Shown here: piece after piece, positions 1-7,825 of the stretch | Layout of the letters: each line of letters begins with the position of its first letter | How positions within the stretch are numbered: the first letter of the stretch is position 1 | From: Aedoeadaptatus coxii | Lineage (GTDB): Bacteria; Bacillota; Clostridia; Tissierellales; Peptoniphilaceae | Direction: 5' to 3' (one strand) | Length of the DNA stretch: 64,000 nt | Assembly: GCF_903819215.1 (NCBI RefSeq) | Contig: NZ_CAIJCT010000025.1 | Position numbers and translations under genes: made by a program | The notes under the pieces: generated by a model | Databases searched by the model: none | Seen by the model: the letters and a program-made list of their open reading frames with translations, nothing else | What the model was told of the DNA's origin: nothing

Positions 1-1
1 A

Positions 2-1297
2 AATTTAATATTAGGTCTTACGACTTTGTTAATTATATTTGTCGGTTTAGGAATTCAGATTGCAATCATGGCAAAGATTATAAAGTCGGGTGGACTTGAG
101 AAGAACTTTGCGATTTTGGATCAAATTAATTCAGCAACTAGTGAATACGTTAAAGGAATGCCGGAAGTTAAAATATTTGGAACAGGAGTAAAATCATTTA
201 AAACTTTTTCAAAGTCAGTAGGAGAATATAGAGACTTTACAAGTTCGATGACATCAATGATAAGACCGGGATTTGTTTCATTTAGAATGTTTATTTTGTC
301 TGTTGCTACATTCATAGTTCCAGTAGGAATACTTTTAATGTCACGAAATAATAACTTGGATTTCGCTACAGTCTTTATTTTCTATTTGATTCTTGTACCT
401 GCTATTAGTGTACCTGCATTAAAACTTAGAGATTTTGCAGAAGGGATGAATTTACTAAATGAAGTTGTTTTGAGAATCTACGAAATTATAGATCAAAAAG
501 AATTGGCAATTAAAAATAGCGAGGAAGAGATAAAAGGTCATGATCTTGAATTCGAGAATGTAAGCTTTTCTTATGGAAATGACGAGGTTTTAAAAAATAT
601 AAGCTTCTGTGCTAAACAAGGAGAAGTTACAGCATTGGTTGGCTATTCGGGAGCGGGGAAATCTACCATTGGAACGCTAATACCCAGATTTTACGATCCT
701 TCAGAAGGCTCTATTAAAATTGGTGGGGTTAATATAAAAAATATTCCGATAAACGTCTTAATGGACAAGATAGCATTTGTTTTTCAAGACAGCGATCTTA
801 TCACAGATACAGTATTCAATAATGTTGCTATGGCAAAGACAGGTTCTACAAAAGATGATGTTTTAAAAGCCTGCAAAAAAGCGAGATGTCATGATTTTAT
901 TGAAAAACTCCCTAATGGATACAATACTGTTTTGGGTAAAGGAACTCATTTATCCGGCGGAGAGAAACAACGTATTGCAGTAGCAAGAGCGATTTTAAAG
1001 GATGCACCAATATTAGTATTAGACGAAGCAACAAGTTTTGCTGATTCTGAAAATGAATATCTTATGCAGGAAGCTTTGTCTGAATTGGTTAAAGATAAGA
1101 CAGTCATCATGATTGCGCATAGGTTAAACACCATAGAGCATGCAAATCAAATCTTAGTAATATCTGATGGAAAAATTGCAGAAAAAGGTAAGCATGAAGA
1201 TTTAATCGTCGCAGATGGAATATATAAGCGACTTTTTGATCTTTATAAGAAGACAAATATTTGGCAAATGGATATAGAAGGGAGTGAGAATGAATGA
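2..1297 (+). CDS. Half-ABC transporter, membrane + ATPase (5' end cut by window)
   Basis: The reading frame is open from the first bases with no start, so the N-terminus lies outside the window. What remains is the last part of a six-helix ABC transporter membrane domain followed by a complete ATPase. Walker A GYSGAGKST (about 640-666), signature LSGGEKQR (about 951-974), Walker B ILVLDEATS and an H-loop IAHR are all present. The closest families I recognise are the YbtP/IrtA-type half-transporters that import metal-siderophore complexes, although the fold is that of an exporter. It overlaps the next half-transporter by 4 bp (ATGA), so the two probably form a heterodimer. Neighbouring ECF genes support a metal-chelate uptake role; drug export cannot be excluded from sequence alone. 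Confidence 0.85.
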   Translation, partial: NLILGLTTLLIIFVGLGIQIAIMAKIIKSGGLEKNFAILDQINSATSEYVKGMPEVKIFGTGVKSFKTFSKSVGEYRDFTSSMTSMIRPGFVSFRMFILSVATFIVPVGILLMSRNNNLDFATVFIFYLILVPAISVPALKLRDFAEGMNLLNEVVLRIYEIIDQKELAIKNSEEEIKGHDLEFENVSFSYGNDEVLKNISFCAKQGEVTALVGYSGAGKSTIGTLIPRFYDPSEGSIKIGGVNIKNIPINVLMDKIAFVFQDSDLITDTVFNNVAMAKTGSTKDDVLKACKKARCHDFIEKLPNGYNTVLGKGTHLSGGEKQRIAVARAILKDAPILVLDEATSFADSENEYLMQEALSELVKDKTVIMIAHRLNTIEHANQILVISDGKIAEKGKHEDLIVADGIYKRLFDLYKKTNIWQMDIEGSENE

Positions 1298-3018
1298 TAA
1301 GAAATATTACTTTAGGAAAGATGAATAATATAAGAAAATCCATTATCTTAAATGTTTTGGCATCTATTTCCAACCTTATACCATTTATTGCTTTGGCGAA
1401 AATTGTAGAAACACTATTTTTGAATAGAGGAGCAGATAGTATAGATACGAGGCTTTTATGGAAGTATTTTGGGATAATGGCAATATTTTTCTTTGTAACA
1501 TTCTTATTGGAAAATTTAGCCACAAAATATACCTATGAACTTGGATACAAGGCAAGTGCAGATGGAAGAATAGAGCTTGCAGACCACATAAGAAAACTGC
1601 CGATAGGTTACATTTCTGGGAAAAGTTCAGCGGAGATCTTAGATACATTAATGAATGATTTTTTCAAAGTTGAAACGGCAGTAACGCATCAATTACCTCA
1701 ATTTTTCAGTGGCATATGTGTAGCGATTCTTTGCTCGATATTATTTTTGATAATTAATGTAAGAATGGGAATAGCAACTCTCATAGGACTACCTATTTCT
1801 GTTCTACTTCTCAAGCTCATGCAAAACTTTCAGAAACATATTTATTTGAGAACAAAGAAAATGAGGATAAAAGAGGAAGAAGATATAAACGAATATTTGG
1901 ATGCCATTAAGACTCTAAAAGCTTATAACAGCATAGATGATACATTAACAAAACTTGAAGAAGATATAGATAACTCAAGAAATGCAAATATTAAGAGTGA
2001 GAAAGGGGTTGGTTCATTAACTACTATAGCAAGTATGATTTTAAGAATAGGACTTCCTTTGATGAGTTTAGTTGGTTCCTATTTATTTATAAATGGATCT
2101 TTGGAAATTGATACATTTTTAATGTTCTTATTTGTAGGCACAAGGATTTTTGATCCCTTGGAGCTTGCACTTGTAAATTATACAGGTCTACAAATGGCAT
2201 CAGTTTCAGGAGAGAGGATCATTAACTTACTTAACGCTAAACCTATGTCAGGAAATTCCGATGTAAACGCAAGCAACAAAATTGAAATTCACGATGTTTC
2301 ATTTTCATACAAGGAATCTAAGGTTATCGATAATGTTTCATTAGACATTAATGAAAATGAATTAACTGCTTTTGTTGGTTACTCTGGCTCCGGAAAATCT
2401 ACACTCATTAAATTAATTTCCAGATTTTATGATCCTAATGAAGGGACAATTAAAATTGGTGGAGTAGATTTGCTAACAGCCGACCCTGATAAATTAATGG
2501 ATAAATTTTCTGTTGTGTTTCAAGACGTGTATCTTTTTAAAGACACAATATATAACAACATAAAGTTTGGAAATGAAGATGCGAGTAAAGATGAAATCAT
2601 GAATGCTGCAAAAATGGCAGGAGCTTATGACTTTATAGTCAGAAAAGATGATGGATTTGACACTATGATTGGACAAGGAGGAGCGACTCTGTCCGGAGGT
2701 GAGAAGCAAAGAATATCAATAGCTAGAGCAATATTAAAAAATGCCCCAATAATACTGCTTGATGAAGCAACATCTTCGCTTGATCCCGAAAATGAACTTA
2801 TTATACAAGAAGCAATTTCAAATTTAATTAAAAATAAAACAGTTGTGGTTGTAGCCCATAAATTAAGAAACGTAATGGGAGCTGATAAAATTGTTGTTTT
2901 AAACAAAGGAAAGGTAGAGGAAGTTGGGGAGCATGAAGAACTTATTAAAAATGAAGGACTATATAAAGACTTATGGAATTATCAAGAAAAGTCTAAAGAA
3001 TGGAAGATAGTACAGTAA
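1294..3018 (+). CDS. Half-ABC transporter, second subunit (YbtQ/IrtB-like)
   Basis: A complete 574-residue protein with an N-terminal transmembrane domain (about residues 15-310) and a C-terminal ATPase. Walker A GYSGSGKST starts at residue 362; signature LSGGEKQR, Walker B ILLDEATS and an AHK H-loop follow. The start overlaps the stop of the upstream subunit (ATGA), with GGGAGTGAG as ribosome site, which points to translational coupling and a heterodimer. Length and order match the paired inner-membrane transporters of yersiniabactin- and mycobactin-type uptake. The linked ECF S, T and A genes suggest a shared substrate or a shared metal-regulated operon. Substrate assignment is inference. 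Confidence 0.85.
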   Translation: MIRNITLGKMNNIRKSIILNVLASISNLIPFIALAKIVETLFLNRGADSIDTRLLWKYFGIMAIFFFVTFLLENLATKYTYELGYKASADGRIELADHIRKLPIGYISGKSSAEILDTLMNDFFKVETAVTHQLPQFFSGICVAILCSILFLIINVRMGIATLIGLPISVLLLKLMQNFQKHIYLRTKKMRIKEEEDINEYLDAIKTLKAYNSIDDTLTKLEEDIDNSRNANIKSEKGVGSLTTIASMILRIGLPLMSLVGSYLFINGSLEIDTFLMFLFVGTRIFDPLELALVNYTGLQMASVSGERIINLLNAKPMSGNSDVNASNKIEIHDVSFSYKESKVIDNVSLDINENELTAFVGYSGSGKSTLIKLISRFYDPNEGTIKIGGVDLLTADPDKLMDKFSVVFQDVYLFKDTIYNNIKFGNEDASKDEIMNAAKMAGAYDFIVRKDDGFDTMIGQGGATLSGGEKQRISIARAILKNAPIILLDEATSSLDPENELIIQEAISNLIKNKTVVVVAHKLRNVMGADKIVVLNKGKVEEVGEHEELIKNEGLYKDLWNYQEKSKEWKIVQ

Positions 3019-3043
3019 CAATCAATTTTAAAGGAGGAAACTT

Positions 3044-3634
3044 ATGAAAACACAAAAGAAATCATCAAAAAATGCGGTTACAGCCGGTGTTTTAATTGCA
3101 CTTTACTTTGTAACCTATTTAGTAATTGGGGCAATATCTATGCCTGTCCCTGTTTTATTTTTACTAATGCCGATGCTTGTAGCACTACTTGCTGCGCCAA
3201 CCTATCATATGCTTCTTGCAAAGACAAAGTCAGCTACTGCTATTGTAATCGCAGCTATCTTACCAAGTATTTTATTAGTTGCAACTGGACATATTCCAAT
3301 TGCGCCATTAGTGGCAGTGCCTGCCGGAATAATTGCTATGTTCATAGCAAAAGGTGGAAATTATACAGACTTTAAGAAAAATACAATTAGTCATATGTTT
3401 TTTTCTCTAAACTTATTTGGAGGATTCTTACCAATTTGGGTTATGAGAGAAGCATTTTTTGAAAGTGTAATAAAAGGTGGCTTAGATCAAAGTTTTTGTA
3501 ACACAGTAAGAGCATGGACACCAATATGGATGTTACCGGTTATGATTATAGGAACATTTATATTCTCTTTGATGGGTTCATATTTTACAAAGAAAATACT
3601 AAATAAAAAGTTGGAATCCGCAGGAGTTTTATAA
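3044..3634 (+). CDS. ECF transporter substrate-binding (S) subunit, MptD-like
   Basis: A 196-residue, very hydrophobic protein with about five to six membrane segments and a short basic N-terminus, typical of ECF S components of the MptD/Trep_Strep group. It sits after an AAAGGAGG ribosome site and its stop overlaps the ATG of the following EcfT gene (TAATG). S components capture the substrate in the membrane and dock on the EcfT/EcfA module. The group is often found next to YbtPQ-like transporters and metallophore genes. The substrate is not determined by sequence. It is a diverged paralogue of the S gene at 58138. Confidence 0.75.
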   Translation: MKTQKKSSKNAVTAGVLIALYFVTYLVIGAISMPVPVLFLLMPMLVALLAAPTYHMLLAKTKSATAIVIAAILPSILLVATGHIPIAPLVAVPAGIIAMFIAKGGNYTDFKKNTISHMFFSLNLFGGFLPIWVMREAFFESVIKGGLDQSFCNTVRAWTPIWMLPVMIIGTFIFSLMGSYFTKKILNKKLESAGVL

Positions 3635-4362
3635 TGGAAAATTCAAAGTTTGTTCTGGGGTCAAAATATGACCTCAGAACAAAACTTATCTTGCTTATAG
3701 GTGCGAATATTTTAATTTTTTTAGGGTTTGATTGGATTTATCAAAGCCTTATTACATTATTTTTCCTTGTCATCATTATTAGCGATGGTTATAAAAAATC
3801 TGCTATAAGGTATATTTCATTTTTTGTAATAAGTCTAGCATTAGAAAAAGCTTTTGCCTATGTTAACATGAATTTTCTCTTGGATTTAATTTTATTTCTC
3901 TTGGCAATTGGAAGAAAATTTCTGCCATGTATTATCGTGGGTAAATGGATTTTAAATTCAACATCTGTTTCCAGTGCAGTGGCAACTTTACAAAAATTAA
4001 AACTTTCAAAAGACTCGCTCATAATGATTTCTGTAATATTTAGATGTTTGCCTACTATTAAAGACGAATGGAGTCATATAAATATGGCGATGAAAACGCG
4101 AGGAATTAATTTTAACTTAATCAATTTAATAAGGGAACCAACATTAATTATGGAATATTTTTTTGTACCCTTATTCGTAAGTGTAATAGAAATTGGGGAT
4201 GAGCTCTCTCAATCAGCCATTATAAGGGGACTTGATGCTCCTGTTAACAAAACAAGTAGACACCTAATTAAGTTTAGAAAAAATGATATTGGTGTTCTAT
4301 TTTTTATGATTTTAATTTTATCAATAGTAATATTTATGAAAGTATCAGGGTGGGACTTATGA
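3634..4362 (+). CDS. ECF transporter transmembrane (T) subunit, EcfT/CbiQ family
   Basis: A 242-residue membrane protein. Two short basic motifs of the T family that contact the ATPases are visible, MKTRG and IIRGL, each in a cytoplasmic loop in the C-terminal half. EcfT couples the ATPase pair to the S subunit. The gene starts inside the stop codon of the S gene and ends overlapping the ATPase start (ATGA), so S, T and A were one operon. Because the ATPase gene that follows is broken, this module is probably inactive unless it borrows ATPases, for example from the fused double ATPase at 59424. Confidence 0.8.
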   Translation: MENSKFVLGSKYDLRTKLILLIGANILIFLGFDWIYQSLITLFFLVIIISDGYKKSAIRYISFFVISLALEKAFAYVNMNFLLDLILFLLAIGRKFLPCIIVGKWILNSTSVSSAVATLQKLKLSKDSLIMISVIFRCLPTIKDEWSHINMAMKTRGINFNLINLIREPTLIMEYFFVPLFVSVIEIGDELSQSAIIRGLDAPVNKTSRHLIKFRKNDIGVLFFMILILSIVIFMKVSGWDL

Positions 4363-4481
4363 TTGAAATTAGAGAATTAAGTTTTAAGTACAAGGGAGGA
4401 TCTGATTACTCATTAAAAGATATAAATTTGAAAATCAAAAAAGGGGAATGCATTCTTCTATGTGGTAGGAGCGGTTGTGGG
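4359..4481 (+). pseudogene. ECF transporter ATPase, truncated inside Walker A
   Basis: The first 41 codons match an ECF/Cbi-type ATPase start (MIEIRELSFKYKGG...) and run up to CGRSGCG, where the Walker A lysine and serine/threonine should follow. Instead the frame continues into unrelated codons (DSDIMMTD...) and stops at 4601. The start is the ATG at 4359, which overlaps the EcfT stop; a GTG nine bases upstream is less likely. The loss of everything after Walker A means no functional ATPase. The break coincides with the start of conjugative-element sequence, so insertion or recombination of the element is the simplest cause. The 3' remainder is not in the window. Confidence 0.8.
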
Positions 4482-4644
4482 GACAGTGATATAATGATGA
4501 CAGATACAATAAATCCATTAAAATCAAAGTTTAAAGGCTTCCACAAAACTTTTAAACAAGATGATTTAGGATTAAGTCTGTCATCTTTTTTATTAAATTA
4601 ACAAAAAAGAAAAAAAAACATAAGTAATAAGGATTGAAGAGAAT
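4482..4644 (+). other. Junction segment between ECF operon and conjugative element
   Basis: After the break in the ATPase the frame stays open to 4601 and encodes about 39 residues (with stretches such as MMTDTINPLKSKFKG) that I cannot assign. It may be the tail of a gene lost from the element or of an insertion sequence. A TAA, an A-rich stretch and the next gene's weak leader follow. No tRNA, inverted repeat or integrase is seen here, so the exact element end cannot be set. Confidence 0.45.
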
Positions 4645-4935
4645 ATGATAATATTTAGAATTTTTTTCAAAATCATATTGTTTCCTATTAGTATAGCGTT
4701 AAGTATCATCACTCTATTTTTAACGTTTGTATTAGGACTCAGCACAATATTTTTCAAACTGATTTCATTTATTGCTATTATGGGATTTTTAGGATCTGTT
4801 TATCATGGAGAAAAAGCACTTGCTATAGAGGCAATTATAATAGCATATCTTTTTAGTCCTTATGGTTTACCAGTGCTAGGATATTTTATTATAGAAGTGA
4901 TAGAAGAGGTGAATGAAAGAATAAAAGCAATTTAA
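4645..4935 (+). CDS. Small membrane protein, CD1845-like
   Basis: A 96-residue protein that is almost all hydrophobic, with two to three membrane segments and the motif SPYGLP near residue 72, followed by an amphipathic tail. Small proteins of this shape with an SPYGLP motif (CD1845 family) are regular passengers of Tn1549-type conjugative elements. No function is established. The ribosome site (GAAGAGA) is poor. It is followed by a strong terminator, so it is a separate transcription unit from repA. Confidence 0.6.
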   Translation: MIIFRIFFKIILFPISIALSIITLFLTFVLGLSTIFFKLISFIAIMGFLGSVYHGEKALAIEAIIIAYLFSPYGLPVLGYFIIEVIEEVNERIKAI

Positions 4936-4963
4936 ATATAAAAATAAATAGATTAAAACGATG

Positions 4964-4998
4964 AAAAAGAGATAGCAAAATCAAAGCTATCTCTTTTT
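4964..4998 (+). terminator. Intrinsic terminator upstream of repA-like gene
   Basis: Perfect 13-bp stem (4964-4976 with 4986-4998) around a 9-base loop, ending in a run of five T. It also could act on the other strand because the left arm begins with five A. Confidence 0.85.
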
Positions 4999-5021
4999 AT
5001 ATGAAAAGAAAGGGGGTTATG

Positions 5022-5999
5022 ATGAAAGAAATAGTTAAATTTGAATACTATTATGGCAATGAAGCAGAACAATATTCATTTTTTAGGATTCCCAAAACTT
5101 TGTTTACCGACTTAAATTTTAAAAAACTATCCGTAGAAGCAAAAATTCTTTATGGAATTCTACTCGATAGAATGAGCTTGTCAATTAAGAATAAATGGTT
5201 AGATGAAGAAAACAAGGTATACATCATCTATACCATAGAAGAAATTATGGAAGTATTAAATTGGGGGAGAAATAAATCGGTCAAAGTAATGAAAGAAATT
5301 GAAGAGATAGGATTATTAGAAAAAAAGAGGTTAGGACTTGGAAAGCCAAATTTACTCTATGTAAAGAACTTTATTTACACAGAAAATAATAAAACTACAG
5401 AAGTTTCAAAAGCAAACCTCAAGAAGTTTAAAAAACAAACTTCAGGAAGTTTAGAAAATAAATCTCAAGAAGTTTCAAAAGAGGACTCTAATAATACTAA
5501 TATTAATAATACTGAAACTAATAATACTGATTTTAATAATACCACCCCCATATCCCCCTTAGAAAGGCTAGGAGAAAAATCAAAAAAAACTTTGGAGGAG
5601 GAAGAATTAAAAGAAACTATAAAAAAGAATATATCTTATGAAACATTTGAAAAAGTAAGAATAGAAGAAAAGAAGCAGGTAGATGTAATGATAAATGTAC
5701 TTGTAAAAGCCTTAACTAGCTTTACAAACATTAAAATAGGAGGGAGGCATATATCCAATGAAAATTTTAAAGAAAGATTTCTAAGTCTTAACTACAAACA
5801 CATAGACTATGTTTTGAAATACCTAAGGGAAAATGCTCCAAAGGATATTAGAAACATTAATGCCTATCTACTGACTCTCTTATACAATGCAGATGAAAGT
5901 ATTAGAAATATAGAAGTCATAAAGAGAGAAAATCAGAAAAGAGAAAACTATGACTATAGTAACGATGAGAATATCTGGAGAGAAATTTTAAATACTTGA
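5022..5999 (+). CDS. Replication initiator A family protein (RepA_N)
   Basis: A 325-residue protein whose first 110 residues match the RepA N-terminal domain of Gram-positive plasmids and conjugative elements: an aromatic start (FEYYYGNE), then FFRIPKTL, LSVEAKILYGILLDRM and a winged-helix segment with EVLNWGRNKS. The middle (about 115-190) is a polar, Asn-rich linker. The C-terminal part resembles a DnaB/DnaD-like helical domain. The ATG at 5022 is preferred because AAAGGGGG lies 5 bases upstream; the ATG at 5001 lies before that site. In Tn1549-type elements this gene precedes a DnaC-like loader, as here, and may support autonomous replication after excision (inference). Confidence 0.8.
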   Translation: MKEIVKFEYYYGNEAEQYSFFRIPKTLFTDLNFKKLSVEAKILYGILLDRMSLSIKNKWLDEENKVYIIYTIEEIMEVLNWGRNKSVKVMKEIEEIGLLEKKRLGLGKPNLLYVKNFIYTENNKTTEVSKANLKKFKKQTSGSLENKSQEVSKEDSNNTNINNTETNNTDFNNTTPISPLERLGEKSKKTLEEEELKETIKKNISYETFEKVRIEEKKQVDVMINVLVKALTSFTNIKIGGRHISNENFKERFLSLNYKHIDYVLKYLRENAPKDIRNINAYLLTLLYNADESIRNIEVIKRENQKRENYDYSNDENIWREILNT

Positions 6000-6013
6000 T
6001 AGGAGATGAATAT

Positions 6014-6871
6014 ATGGAATTAATAAAAGAAATCCTAGAACAGAAAATAAAAAATGTAGAAACAAATAGTCCATCAAAAGATGAAGAAAATAGGAGTTAT
6101 ATAGATCAAGAAACAGGGTTAAAATATTGTGCAAAATGTAAAACACCAATTGAAACAGAAATAGACTTCTTTGGAGAAATAAAAAAAGTTGGTATTTTAT
6201 GTCAATGTAAAAAAGAAAGACAAAAATTAGAGGAAGAAAAAAGAAAAGAAAATAAAAGACTTCTAAAAATTGAACACTTAAAAAAAGAGTGTTTTTCTGA
6301 TCCTATCCTATTAAATTGGAATTTTAAAAATATGGACAAAGATAGTGAGTATGAAAAAGTAGCAAAAAACTATGTTGAAAAATTTGATGAAATATATGAA
6401 AACAATATAGGGTTAATTCTCACAGGGAATGTGGGATGTGGAAAAACATATCTTGCAAGTGCTATAGCAAATGCTTTACTAGAAAAAGAAATATCAGTCA
6501 AAATGACAAATTTTTCAGTAATTTTAAATGATATGACTAACTTTGAGATTGATAAAAGTAAGTATATAAACAATCTAAATCGAAAGGAACTATTAATTAT
6601 TGATGATTTTGGAATGGAAAGAGATACAGATTTTGCAGCTGAGCATATCTTTAACATAATAGATGGTAGATATAGAAGTGGGAAACCTCTAATTATAACA
6701 ACAAACTTAAATATATCAGCTTTAACTAATCCTGAAACTATAAAAGATAAAAGAATTTACTCAAGGATACTTGAAATATGCAGTCCCATTATATTTACAG
6801 GAGAAAATAGAAGAATAGAAAAAATGAAGGAGAAATCAAAATTAGCCTATGAAATATTAAAAAAAGAATGA
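6014..6871 (+). CDS. DnaC/IstB-like AAA+ ATPase (helicase loader type)
   Basis: A 285-residue protein with an N-terminal Cys cluster (CAKC near 43 and CQC near 66, a likely zinc ribbon), a charged linker, and an AAA+ domain with Walker A GNVGCGKT (residue 138 on) and Walker B LLIIDDFG. This is the DnaC-like loader layout found beside RepA in Gram-positive elements. The ATG at 6014 is chosen because AGGAG lies 8 bases upstream; an ATG at 5996 would overlap the repA stop without a good site. It probably loads the host replicative helicase at an element origin (inference). Confidence 0.8.
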   Translation: MELIKEILEQKIKNVETNSPSKDEENRSYIDQETGLKYCAKCKTPIETEIDFFGEIKKVGILCQCKKERQKLEEEKRKENKRLLKIEHLKKECFSDPILLNWNFKNMDKDSEYEKVAKNYVEKFDEIYENNIGLILTGNVGCGKTYLASAIANALLEKEISVKMTNFSVILNDMTNFEIDKSKYINNLNRKELLIIDDFGMERDTDFAAEHIFNIIDGRYRSGKPLIITTNLNISALTNPETIKDKRIYSRILEICSPIIFTGENRRIEKMKEKSKLAYEILKKE

Positions 6872-6885
6872 AAGTAGGTGAGTGA

Positions 6886-7377
6886 ATGCAAAATGATGAT
6901 ATAAATAGCAGAACAATAGCCATAGTAAAAAAAGCGGGGATAGTTACAGCCAAGCAAGTTATAAATTTGATGAAGAAAATATTAGAAATAAATAAACATA
7001 AAGCGCAGACAGAACATTCAAGACCCTTAGAAAAATTTAAAAAAGTAAAAGTAAAAGACCTTGTAAAAAAAGGTAAAGTAGAAACCTTAGAATTAAATGA
7101 CATAGACTTAAAAGCATTGAAAAAAGAATTAAAAAGATATGGGGTTAAATTTTCCATAAAGAAAGATTTAGAAAATGGAAACAACATTATCTTTTTTCAA
7201 GCAAAAGATATAAAAGTAATGGAACAAGCTTTTAAAAAGACAGTCCAGAAATTTACTAAAGATAAGTCAAGAAAAAGAAAATCTGTAATAGAAAGGCTTA
7301 ATAACTTCAAGGATAAAGTCAAAGATACTATTGACAGAGATAAGGTTAAACATAAACATCAGGAACAAAGTTTATAA
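6886..7377 (+). CDS. PcfB family protein (DUF3801)
   Basis: A 163-residue, lysine-rich, probably soluble protein that matches the DUF3801/PcfB family by its conserved core (ELKRYGVKFSIKKD and an F-Q-A-K-D segment) and by its position just before the coupling protein. In pCF10, PcfB binds the coupling protein PcfC and the relaxosome, so this is probably a relaxosome-to-channel adaptor. The C-terminal 50 residues are very basic, consistent with DNA or acidic-protein binding. Confidence 0.75.
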   Translation: MQNDDINSRTIAIVKKAGIVTAKQVINLMKKILEINKHKAQTEHSRPLEKFKKVKVKDLVKKGKVETLELNDIDLKALKKELKRYGVKFSIKKDLENGNNIIFFQAKDIKVMEQAFKKTVQKFTKDKSRKRKSVIERLNNFKDKVKDTIDRDKVKHKHQEQSL

Positions 7378-7416
7378 TAAAAACACTTGGATATATAATA
7401 TATATGATGAGAAGGC

Positions 7417-7556
7417 ATGAATAGCTTTATTGTTGAATACTATGAAAAAGAAGATTGGAATCATCCAGTAGAAGAATTTCTCTTATCTATAGATAAAAAA
7501 TGAGAGCAGAAGCATTAGGAAAGAAACTAAAAAATACCTTTGAAAGTAAAATATAA
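7417..7556 (+). pseudogene. RelE/HigB-type toxin remnant
   Basis: An ATG with a GAGAAGG ribosome site opens a 28-codon frame (MNSFIVEYYEKEDWNHPVEE...) that stops at TGA 7501. The matching continuation MRAEALGKKL is found in the next frame from 7500, so a one-base change in an A-run broke the gene. After about 18 further codons the similarity and the frame end at 7554. The start resembles the HigB/Gp49-like toxins, which begin with a similar EYY/EFY and PVEEFL segment and are normally about 110 residues. No antitoxin gene follows. Both the frameshift and the 3' loss are visible. Confidence 0.6.
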
Positions 7557-7574
7557 GTATAATGGTGGTTCAAA

Positions 7575-7781
7575 ATGACAAATAAAAAAATATGTCCTAT
7601 ATGTAACTCAAAGATGAGACAACAGTTTATAGGTCTATTACATTGCAAGTGTGGTATAAGTTATCATAAAGATTTAGGATATTTTAAAAGAAATGAAAAT
7701 ATGATGTTTGTCTTGGAAAGAAAAAAGATAGGTAAAAAAATAAAACAAGTTCCAGTAATAAGATATAAAAAAGATAAATAA
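7575..7781 (+). CDS. Small zinc-ribbon-like protein, hypothetical
   Basis: A 68-residue basic protein with CPIC near residue 7 and HCKC near 28, a likely single four-Cys zinc ribbon, then a lysine-rich tail. It sits just before VirD4, followed by its own terminator. I do not recognise a named family. Small zinc-ribbon proteins are common in these elements, perhaps as nucleic-acid-binding factors (inference). Confidence 0.55.
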   Translation: MTNKKICPICNSKMRQQFIGLLHCKCGISYHKDLGYFKRNENMMFVLERKKIGKKIKQVPVIRYKKDK

Positions 7782-7792
7782 GATACTAATGG

Positions 7793-7817
7793 GTAGAGAA
7801 ATCTACTCTTTTTTATG
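7793..7817 (+). terminator. Intrinsic terminator before virD4
   Basis: Short 5-bp stem (GTAGA/TCTAC) with a GAAA loop followed by TCTTTTTT. The tetraloop favours a stable hairpin despite the short stem. Confidence 0.6.
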
Positions 7818-7825
7818 GAGAGGAA

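Noticed and set aside
1..3018. Half-ABC pair as a multidrug exporter
   Set aside because: The fold allows it, but linkage to ECF subunits and similarity to the pair beside the metallophore genes favour metal-chelate uptake.
4470..4490. GA-dinucleotide junction as a large serine recombinase footprint
   Set aside because: The expected native codons GGG-AAA joined at GA would give one G fewer than seen, and the other junction is not available.
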